6,663 nucleotides of DNA. It comes from Deltaproteobacteria bacterium (GTDB lineage Bacteria; Desulfobacterota; Binatia; DP-6). A program made the translations under genes and the position numbers. Shown in pieces: positions 1 to 4,839 of the stretch. Numbering within the stretch: position 1 is the stretch's first letter; each line of letters opens with the position of its first letter. Under the pieces are notes generated by a model, which had not been told where the DNA came from, ran no database searches, and saw only the letters and a program-made list of their open reading frames with translations. Location: NCBI GenBank assembly GCA_005879205.1, contig VBLD01000085.1, positions 11,436-18,098 of the forward strand, given 5' to 3'.

Positions 1-686
1 AGCACGACCCAACGCACCGTCGTGTCGGGCGAGGGCTGTGGCCGCGGCGTCGTCACCGTGTTCGACCGCATGATCGGGACGAACCGTCCCGCCTGGGTTC
101 GAACGCCCAGCTCGGCGCAGTAGGACGCCGCGGGCTTCCAGACGTTCACGTACCAGCTCTCCGTTCCCGGCGTCGGCTCGACGTCCAGCGAGGTCCAGGC
201 ATTCTCGCCCGTGAAGTCGATGAAGGTCACGTCGTGAATGCGAAGAACCTCGATCGCCCCTTCGGCCTCCGCGCCCAGCCGGCGCAGCGTCTCGATCCGG
301 CTGGTCGGAGTGAGCTCCCAGTAGGCGAAGACCCACCACGGATCGCGCACGAGCAGCACGATGCGGTCGCGCCCGTAGGCGCGTGGGGGCGATCCGGGTT
401 CCCGGTCGACGAGGGTGGCGGGGATGGTCGACCGTGGTGACGGAGCCGAGGCCGGCGTCGGCTCGACGCCGAGGAAATACTTCGCTTCCTTGGCCTGCTC
501 CTCGGGCTCGGACGAAAATGGCTCGAGAAGGCGCTGCGCCGGGGCATCGGGACGGGCGGCAGGCAGGCCAAGGATACGCGCGAGTGGATCGGCGTGCGTC
601 CGAATTCGCGTTCCGAGGCTCACGCAGGCGGAACCGAGCCATTCCCCGACTGTGCTCCAAGCGGTCCCGAGCGCCCTGCCGATCAT
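1..686 (-). CDS. DUF4912-domain protein, C-terminus beyond the left edge
   Basis: The 228 visible residues are read from an ATG at 686-684. The first 100 or so residues are low in recognisable structure, with a hydrophobic start, an acidic EPEEQAKEAKYFLG stretch near residues 59-73, and then a Pro/Ser-rich linker. From about residue 102 the sequence matches the DUF4912 pattern: YGRDRIVLLVRDPWWVFAYWEL (residues 104-125, aromatic-rich), then a helix with ETLRRLGAEAEG, then strands IHDVTFIDFTG and SWYVNVWKPAASYCAELGV (177-195). DUF4912 is a widespread domain of unknown biochemical role, and from memory it often sits beside GH57 or glycosyltransferase genes; no such neighbour is visible here. The ATG at 686 was chosen because a -35/-10 pair lies just upstream. 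The frame stays open further upstream, but that part does not read like protein. A GTG at residue 22 is an alternative start. The domain call is confident; the function is unknown. Confidence 0.85.
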   Translation of the reverse strand, partial: MIGRALGTAWSTVGEWLGSACVSLGTRIRTHADPLARILGLPAARPDAPAQRLLEPFSSEPEEQAKEAKYFLGVEPTPASAPSPRSTIPATLVDREPGSPPRAYGRDRIVLLVRDPWWVFAYWELTPTSRIETLRRLGAEAEGAIEVLRIHDVTFIDFTGENAWTSLDVEPTPGTESWYVNVWKPAASYCAELGVRTQAGRFVPIMRSNTVTTPRPQPSPDTTVRWVV

Positions 687-696
687 TGCGCGCGCG

Positions 697-725
697 ATGC
701 TACCCCGGAAGACGCATCGCGGCAA
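697..725 (-). promoter_or_regulatory. Candidate sigma70-like promoter of the DUF4912 gene
   Basis: On the minus strand there is TTGCCG (725-720; 4 of 6 consensus matches), a 17-bp spacer, and TAGCAT (702-697; 4 of 6 matches). Only ten bases separate the -10 from the ATG at 686. Transcription would therefore begin about three or four bases before the start codon, leaving no room for a Shine-Dalgarno site. The spacing is ideal, but the hexamers are moderate and the call rests on inspection alone. Confidence 0.4.
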
Positions 726-788
726 TCGCGCGGGGACTCGGTAGACCTTGAAAAACCCGTCGCGGCCATCAAAGCTGAGGCCACGTCG

Positions 789-1001
789 ATGAGCCCCACC
801 GCGCCCAAGGCGCTCGTCTTGATGCGCGTCCCGCGCGGCGCGGCGGCGCCTGCCGACGAGTCGATCCGCGCCGCCATCCAGGCCGACCGCCGCCGTCTGG
901 GGCTCGCCCTGGCGAACGGGGCGCAGTACCGCCTGGCCGGCCCGTACCGGATCGAGATCGGCGGCGAGGCGCTCGACGAGTACGTCGCCTGGGAGGTCTA
1001 G
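789..1001 (+). CDS. Small hypothetical protein, 70 residues
   Basis: The ATG at 789 is preceded by GAGG at 777-780 at a normal ribosome-binding distance, which decides this start over an in-frame ATG at 822. Nearly every codon ends in G or C (an exception is the single CCT), which is strong evidence of real coding. The product begins with a short strand-like segment (KALVLMRVPRG, about residues 7-17). A charged helix follows (ADESIRAAIQADRRRLGLALANG, 22-44), and then a C-terminal part rich in Tyr and acidic residues (YRLAGPYRIEIGGEALDEYVAWEV, 47-70). There is no signal peptide, membrane segment or Cys/His metal motif, so it is probably a small cytoplasmic protein. I do not recognise a family. 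It is divergent from the DUF4912 gene across 102 bases and runs into the EIIA gene, with the two stop codons overlapping. Confidence 0.6.
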   Translation: MSPTAPKALVLMRVPRGAAAPADESIRAAIQADRRRLGLALANGAQYRLAGPYRIEIGGEALDEYVAWEV

Positions 1002-1483
1002 ATCGGCGCTCCCCGGGCATGTGCACCGAGCGCCGCGATCGCGGCTCGCGCGTCCGGGGCGGCGAGCAGCGCGGCGCGCAGATCGGCCGAGCGCAGGAGC
1101 GTGGCGATCTCGGTCAGGATGTGCAGATGGTCCGCCGCGGCGCTGGGCGGGGAGAGCACCAGCGCGACGGTGGCGACCGCCACCGTCGGAACCGGTTCGT
1201 AGAGACCGGTGCGGGAGACGGCGAGGGCGACCACGGCCTGCGCGAGGCCGGCGAGACGCGCATGCGGTACCCCGACCCCGATGTCGAGCAGCGCCGTCGA
1301 GGCTTCCGCCTCGCGCGCGATGACGGCGCGCACGGCGGCTTCCCTCACCGCCTCGTCGAGCGTCCCCGCCGCGACCAGGCTCTCGACGAGGCCGCCCACG
1401 GTCTCGTCGAACGTTCGCCACGGAGGGGCGACGTGGATCAGCTCGGGACGCAGTCGGGTGACGAAGCTCACGGGCGCACGCAA
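998..1483 (-). CDS. PTS EIIA type-2 (fructose/nitrogen-type) phosphocarrier domain protein
   Basis: This is a single-domain EIIA of the mannitol/fructose/PtsN class, which accepts phosphate from HPr or NPr on a histidine. It has 161 residues from a TTG at 1483, or 157 from a GTG at 1471; neither start has a clear ribosome-binding site. The N-terminal part (RPELIHV, then a helix ending ESLVAAGTLDEA) is typical of the fold. The active-site motif is GVGVPHARLAG, with phosphohistidine at residue 74. The C-terminal helix DHLHILTEIATLLRSADLR, followed by AALLAAPD, is also characteristic. It starts 10-22 bases after the TauE-like stop, so it is probably cotranscribed with that gene and translated with it. 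No EI, HPr, EIIB or EIIC gene is visible, so it may be regulatory rather than sugar-transporting. The family call is confident; the partner is unknown. Confidence 0.88.
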   Translation of the reverse strand: MRAPVSFVTRLRPELIHVAPPWRTFDETVGGLVESLVAAGTLDEAVREAAVRAVIAREAEASTALLDIGVGVPHARLAGLAQAVVALAVSRTGLYEPVPTVAVATVALVLSPPSAAADHLHILTEIATLLRSADLRAALLAAPDARAAIAALGAHARGAPI

Positions 1484-1493
1484 CCGACGGCCA

Positions 1494-1802
1494 TCAGCGG
1501 CGAAAGACGCGCCCGGCGATCTGCTGAGCGATCGTGCCTCCGAGCCAGCCGCCGACGAGGAAGCCGAGGGCGGCCCACAAAGCGACGGCGACGTCCACGT
1601 GCCCGGCGCACCAGTACTGGAGCACGGAGAGGCAGCCGACGGGTGGCAGCAGGATGGCGAGCGACGTACCCTGCGCGTCGTGCTGCGGCATTCCCAGGAG
1701 GTACACCATCAGCGGGACCATGACGAAGCCACCGCCGAGGCCGACGAGCCCGCCGAGCGTCCCCCCCGTGAGGCCGATGACCACGGCGAGTGCGCGCGTC
1801 AT
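1494..1802 (-). CDS. Half-size TauE/SafE-family membrane protein
   Basis: This is a 102-residue hydrophobic protein resembling one repeat of the sulfite-exporter TauE/SafE family, whose members move anions such as sulfite or sulfoacetate across the inner membrane. Visible family signatures are the Gly-rich first helix (GGTLGGLVGLGGGFVMVP, residues 13-30), HDAQGTSLAILLPPVG (41-56), and a third segment ALWAALGFLVGGWLGG (74-89). Full-length members are roughly 250 residues with two repeats. Short single-repeat members of about 120 residues exist, and this one lacks even their last membrane helix, ending at GRVFRR. It may dimerise or may be eroding. The ATG at 1802 fits the family N-terminus; an in-frame ATG at 1841 would add 13 polar residues. 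The EIIA gene follows directly. The actual substrate is not predictable. Confidence 0.8.
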   Translation of the reverse strand: MTRALAVVIGLTGGTLGGLVGLGGGFVMVPLMVYLLGMPQHDAQGTSLAILLPPVGCLSVLQYWCAGHVDVAVALWAALGFLVGGWLGGTIAQQIAGRVFRR

Positions 1803-1837
1803 GTCCGGCCGCGCGGCGGGACGCTGTTGTTCGCCAT
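1799..1837 (-). CDS. Possible 12-codon leader ORF coupled to the TauE-like gene
   Basis: An ATG at 1837-1835 opens a 12-codon frame (MANNSVPPRGRT). Its TGA (1801-1799) overlaps the TauE-like ATG (1802-1800) as ATGA. The TauE-like start has no obvious Shine-Dalgarno site, so translation arriving from this short frame could deliver ribosomes to it. A -10-like TATGCG (1849-1844) lies just upstream. The peptide shows no attenuator-type codon run. It may simply be chance, or the real start may be the in-frame ATG at 1841. Confidence 0.2.
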   Translation of the reverse strand: MANNSVPPRGRT

Positions 1838-1866
1838 GCATTCCGCATACTGCACGCGGGAGGCCT

Positions 1867-1896
1867 TTTCCAGCCGAGCGTACGCCGGTGTAGAAC
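1867..1896 (+). promoter_or_regulatory. Weak candidate promoter of the lipoprotein gene
   Basis: TTTCCA (1867-1872; 4 of 6 matches to TTGACA) and TAGAAC (1891-1896; 4 of 6 matches to TATAAT) are separated by 18 bp. The -10 ends eight bases before the ATG at 1905, again predicting an almost leaderless message. It lies in the 102-base divergent gap shared with the TauE-like gene. The match is weak and was made by eye. Confidence 0.25.
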
Positions 1897-1904
1897 GGAC
1901 GGCG

Positions 1905-2543
1905 ATGGTTCGACGGGTAGCCCTGGTGAGCGCGCTGGTCGTCCTCGCGGCGTGTCCACGGCCGGGGCCGCCGCGGCCCGTCCCGGCGCTGACCGGACCG
2001 GCCCGCGTGGCCGTCGTCCCCTTCGGGACGGGGACCGTGCGCGGCACGGAGGTGCGCCCCGACGGCGAGACGGTGCCGGCGGACGCCGGCCCTCTGGCGG
2101 CACGGAAGCTCGGTGTCCATCTCGCCGCGGCCGGCATCGCGGTCGTCGACCCGGATCGCGTGGCAGGCGTCTGGTCGCTTGCCGATACCGGTGCGTACGA
2201 CGCGCGCATGGCGGCGCGCATCGCGGACAAGGTCGGGGCAAACGTGGCCATCTTCGGCACCCTGTCGCGCTACCACGAGCGCGAGGGAACGGCGTGGGCG
2301 GTGAGGACGCCGGCGTCGATTGCCTACGAGGCGACGCTGGTGCACGTGCCGGACGGCGCGCTACTCGCCGTCGATCGCTTCGAGTACGCGCAGCAGGCGC
2401 TCAGCGAGAACCTCCTCCAGCTGCCTCGCTTCGTCGAGGGGGGCGGTCGCTGGCTCACGCGCGAGGAGCTGCTCGACCAGGCGCTCGCGCGGACCGCCGA
2501 ACGATACGCCCGCACGCTCGGCGCCCCCCCGACGCGCCGCTGA
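1905..2543 (+). CDS. Outer-membrane-type lipoprotein with CsgG-like fold (putative)
   Basis: The 212-residue product starts with a clear lipoprotein signal: basic MVRR, a hydrophobic core, and lipobox LAAC with Cys17 as the lipidation site. A Pro-rich linker follows (18-28). The residue after the Cys is Pro, not Asp, so inner-membrane retention is not indicated. The mature part resembles CsgG/LpoB/GNA1162-type periplasmic folds. It has strand ARVAVVPFG (33-41), helix ARKLGVHLAAAG (66-77), IAVVDPDRV (78-86), a helix ending at ADKVGANVAIFGTLSRY (107-123), and strands IAYEATLVHVPDGALLAVDRFEY (139-161) with the usual 'variant from a given source' pattern. The tail helix EELLDQALARTAERYARTL (187-205) is amphipathic. 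It stands alone between a divergent unit and pfkA. The lipoprotein call is firm; the CsgG-like fold is moderate; the function is unknown and no curli or secretion genes are nearby. Confidence 0.82.
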   Translation: MVRRVALVSALVVLAACPRPGPPRPVPALTGPARVAVVPFGTGTVRGTEVRPDGETVPADAGPLAARKLGVHLAAAGIAVVDPDRVAGVWSLADTGAYDARMAARIADKVGANVAIFGTLSRYHEREGTAWAVRTPASIAYEATLVHVPDGALLAVDRFEYAQQALSENLLQLPRFVEGGGRWLTREELLDQALARTAERYARTLGAPPTRR

Positions 2544-2604
2544 CGTGCCCGGGGGGAGGAGGGAGGAGGCGGCGGTGCGCACGACCGGAACCAACGACGG
2601 GCAC

Positions 2605-2632
2605 GGCGGGAAGGGCGGCGCCCCTTCCCGCC
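2605..2632 (+). terminator. Perfect 11-bp GC-rich hairpin after the lipoprotein gene
   Basis: GGCGGGAAGGG (2605-2615) pairs perfectly with CCCTTCCCGCC (2622-2632) around a six-base loop CGGCGC. It lies 61 bases after the lipoprotein stop and before the pfkA promoter element, the place expected for a terminator that insulates the two units. No T-tract follows, so it is not a canonical intrinsic terminator. It could act as an RNA 3'-end stabiliser or depend on Rho. The rest of the gap (2544-2689) is G/C homopurine and homopyrimidine tracts with no gene seen. Confidence 0.4.
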
Positions 2633-2674
2633 TCCCCGCCGCCGGGCCCCGCTGTCGGGCGCGGCGCCGAGGCT

Positions 2675-2683
2675 TGCTATCAT
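2675..2683 (+). promoter_or_regulatory. Extended -10 promoter directly abutting pfkA
   Basis: TGCTATCAT matches the extended -10 form TGn-TATnnT, with five of six bases of TATAAT. It is the only AT-rich patch in an otherwise extremely GC-rich gap. No good -35 is seen at 16-18 bp upstream, which extended -10 promoters can tolerate. The element ends six bases before the pfkA ATG, so the expected transcription start falls on or within a base or two of the A of the start codon. Confidence 0.55.
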
Positions 2684-2689
2684 AGGCCG

Positions 2690-3652
2690 ATGCGGCGGAT
2701 CGGGATTCTGACCAGCGGCGGCGACGCGCCGGGCATGAACGCCGGCATTCGCGCCGCCGTCCGTCATGCCATCGGCAAGGGGCTCGAGGTCATCGGCATC
2801 CGCCGGGGCTACGCCGGGCTGCTCGCCGGCGAGATGCGGGCACTCACGCGGGCGGAGGTGGCGAACATCATCCAGCGGGGGGGCACCGTGCTCGGGACCT
2901 CGCGCTGCGAGGAGTTCCTCGATCCGAAGGGAAGGGCGCGCGCGGCCGCCGTGCTGCAGAGCGCCGGAATCGAAGGGCTGGTCGTCATCGGCGGAGACGG
3001 CACGTTTCGTGGCGCCACGCTGCTCGCCGCCGAGCACGGCGTGCAGGTGGCCGGCGTCCCCGGGACGATCGACAACGACGTCTTCGGCACCGACTTCACG
3101 ATCGGCTTCGACACGGCGATCAACACGGCCCTCGACGCGATCGACCGCATCCGCGACACGGCCGCGTCCCACGAGCGGCTCTTCCTGGTGGAGGTGATGG
3201 GACGCACGAGCGGTGACATCGCGCTCGGCGTCGGAGTGGCGGGCGGCGCCGAGGATGTCCTCATCCCGGAGATCCCCACCGACCTGATCGCGCTCGGTCA
3301 CGAGCTGCGCCAGAGCTGGCAGCGCGGGAAGCGATCGAGCATCATCGTCGTGGCGGAGAGCGGGGAGCAGGGGAGGGTGTTCCGCATCGCCGACGAGATC
3401 CGTGACCTCACCGGGCTCGAGCCGCGCGTCTGCGTGCTCGGCCACATCCAGCGCGGGGGGACGCCGACGGCTCGCGACCGCATCCTCGCCAGCCGCCTCG
3501 GCGCCGCGTCGGTCGACATCGTGCTCGACGGTGGCGGCATGATGGCCGGGGAGGTCTGCGGCAAGGTGACGCGGGTGCCCCTGGCCGACGCCTGGCAGAA
3601 GCGTCGGGAGCCGAGCGTCGACCTGCTGGCCGTGGCGCGCGATCTGGCGTGA
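2690..3652 (+). CDS. pfkA: ATP-dependent 6-phosphofructokinase
   Basis: Phosphorylates fructose 6-phosphate to fructose 1,6-bisphosphate, the committed step of glycolysis, in the cytoplasm. The 320 residues equal the length of E. coli PfkA. Motifs in order are LTSGGDAPGMNAG (7-19, nucleotide loop), GGTVLGTSR (64-72), GGDGTFRGA (101-109), PGTIDND (124-130, catalytic Asp128), EVMGRTSGD (168-176, sugar phosphate) and GHIQRGGTPTARDRILASRLG (251-271). Gly104 and Gly125 mark the ATP type; PPi-dependent enzymes carry Asp and Lys at these sites. Residues equivalent to the E. coli effector site also appear kept: Arg21, Arg25, Arg54, Arg155, Glu188, Arg212 and Lys214. Allosteric control by ADP/GDP and PEP is therefore plausible. 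The ATG at 2690 fits the family N-terminus. Its stop overlaps the antiporter start. The identification is secure; regulation is inferred. Confidence 0.97.
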   Translation: MRRIGILTSGGDAPGMNAGIRAAVRHAIGKGLEVIGIRRGYAGLLAGEMRALTRAEVANIIQRGGTVLGTSRCEEFLDPKGRARAAAVLQSAGIEGLVVIGGDGTFRGATLLAAEHGVQVAGVPGTIDNDVFGTDFTIGFDTAINTALDAIDRIRDTAASHERLFLVEVMGRTSGDIALGVGVAGGAEDVLIPEIPTDLIALGHELRQSWQRGKRSSIIVVAESGEQGRVFRIADEIRDLTGLEPRVCVLGHIQRGGTPTARDRILASRLGAASVDIVLDGGGMMAGEVCGKVTRVPLADAWQKRREPSVDLLAVARDLA

Positions 3653-4839
3653 TGCGCTCGGCTCTCTGGCTGGCCGGCGCGCTCGCATTGCCGGTCGTGT
3701 GGTTCGCGCTGCACTTCACGGGCGCGGCGGTGGGGCCGGTCGAGACGGCCGTCGCCTCGGGCGCGGCGATCTTCGGCGCCGGCTTCCTCCTGTCGTGGAC
3801 GGCGGAGGTGGCGCAGCTCGACGTCCCGCGGGCGCTCGCGCTCGCCGTGCTCGCACTGATCGCGGTCCTCCCCGAGTATGCCGTCGACGTCTACTTCGCG
3901 TGGCGGGCGGGACAGGACCCCGCCTACACGGCCTATGCGACGGCCAACATGACCGGCGGGAACCGCCTGCTGATCGGCGTCGGCTGGGCAGCGTCGGTGC
4001 TCACCATCTGGCTCCGCCATCGCCGGCGCGGCATCTCGCTGCCGCGCGATCAGGCGGTCGAGGTCAACTACCTGGCGCTGGCCACCGCCTATTCATTCCT
4101 GATCCCGATCAAAGGCACGCTCAGCGTGTTCGACACGGCCGTGCTCCTCGTCATGTTCATCGCCTACATGCTCGCCGCGGGCCGCGCGCACCACGAGGAG
4201 CCGTCGCTCGAGGGGCCGTCGGAGCTGATCGCGCGCGCCGGGAAAACCGGCCGGCGCGCCGCGACGCTCGCGATCATGGCGCTCGCCGGCGGCGCCATCT
4301 ACACGAGCGCCGAGCCGTTCGCCGAGAGCCTGCTCGCCGTCGGTCGGCAATTCCACATCGAGGAGTTCCTCCTCGTCCAGTGGGTCGCGCCGCTGGTCTC
4401 GGAGTCCCCGGAGTTCATCGTGGCCGTGCTCTTCGCGCTCCGCGGTGCAGCGGCGGCGAGCATCGGCACGCTCATCTCCTCGACCGTGAACCAGTGGACG
4501 CTGCTGGTGGGTGCGCTGCCGGCGGCCTTCGCGCTGTCGCAGGGCAGGCTCGCGCCCATGGTTCTCGACCGGCGCCAGCGCGAGGAGATCCTGCTCACCT
4601 CCGCGCAGTCGATCTTCGCGCTGGTGGTGATCTCGAACTTCCGATTCACCCGGGGCGAGGCGCTCGTGCTGTTCTCGCTCTTCGTCCCCCAGCTCTTTCT
4701 CACCTCGCCGCTCGCGCGCTGGGCGCATGCGATCGTCTACCTGCTGCTGACGGCCGGGATCATCTTCTTCAGCCCGACGGCGCGGGCCGGGGTGCGCAAT
4801 CTCCTGCCCTGGCTGCGCCTGCGCGGGCAAACCCGCTGA
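3652..4839 (+). CDS. CaCA-family cation antiporter (sodium/calcium exchanger-like)
   Basis: This is a 395-residue inner-membrane protein with about ten hydrophobic segments in two halves. Each half carries an alpha-repeat motif that lines the ion path in the CaCA superfamily (exchangers of Ca2+ for Na+ or H+). Alpha-1 is AVLPEYAVDVYFAW (71-84) with ATANMTGGNRLLIGVGW (96-112). Alpha-2 is SESPEFIVAVLFALRG (250-265) with IGTLISSTVNQWTLLVG (271-287). The acidic residues Glu75 and Glu254 are the expected ion ligands. A hydrophilic loop (about 178-203) separates the halves. The halves are diverged from each other and from classic YrbG/ChaA-like proteins, so the ion (Ca2+, Na+, K+ or H+) is uncertain. 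The ATG at 3652 shares its A with the pfkA TGA, so translation is probably coupled; a GTG one codon upstream (3649) is the alternative start. The gene ends flush against the convergent CoA-transferase. Confidence 0.88.
   Translation: MRSALWLAGALALPVVWFALHFTGAAVGPVETAVASGAAIFGAGFLLSWTAEVAQLDVPRALALAVLALIAVLPEYAVDVYFAWRAGQDPAYTAYATANMTGGNRLLIGVGWAASVLTIWLRHRRRGISLPRDQAVEVNYLALATAYSFLIPIKGTLSVFDTAVLLVMFIAYMLAAGRAHHEEPSLEGPSELIARAGKTGRRAATLAIMALAGGAIYTSAEPFAESLLAVGRQFHIEEFLLVQWVAPLVSESPEFIVAVLFALRGAAAASIGTLISSTVNQWTLLVGALPAAFALSQGRLAPMVLDRRQREEILLTSAQSIFALVVISNFRFTRGEALVLFSLFVPQLFLTSPLARWAHAIVYLLLTAGIIFFSPTARAGVRNLLPWLRLRGQTR

Noticed and set aside
167..468. A 17-base perfect direct repeat, CCGGCGTCGGCTCGACG, at 167-183 and 452-468
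   Set aside because: Both copies lie in the DUF4912 frame and encode the same VEPTP(G/A) residues 95 codons apart. It is probably a shared Pro-rich linker motif or chance at high GC, with no other repeat copies seen.
1481..1500. Frameshift joining the TauE-like gene to the EIIA gene
   Set aside because: The EIIA domain has its own complete N-terminus. The bases between contain no homopolymer run likely to cause an indel, and a fusion of these domains is not a pattern I know.
1209..1904. Long in-frame extension upstream of the lipoprotein ATG
   Set aside because: The frame is open but antisense to the EIIA and TauE-like genes. The signal peptide and lipobox begin at the ATG at 1905, which fixes the true start.
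1790..2689. Open frame running into pfkA from far upstream
   Set aside because: It lies out of frame over the lipoprotein gene and is Arg/Gly-rich. The PfkA family N-terminus begins at 2690.
2324..3688. A 454-codon minus-strand frame antisense to pfkA
   Set aside because: Its sequence is the complement of conserved pfkA codons and shows no hydrophobic-core pattern or known motif.
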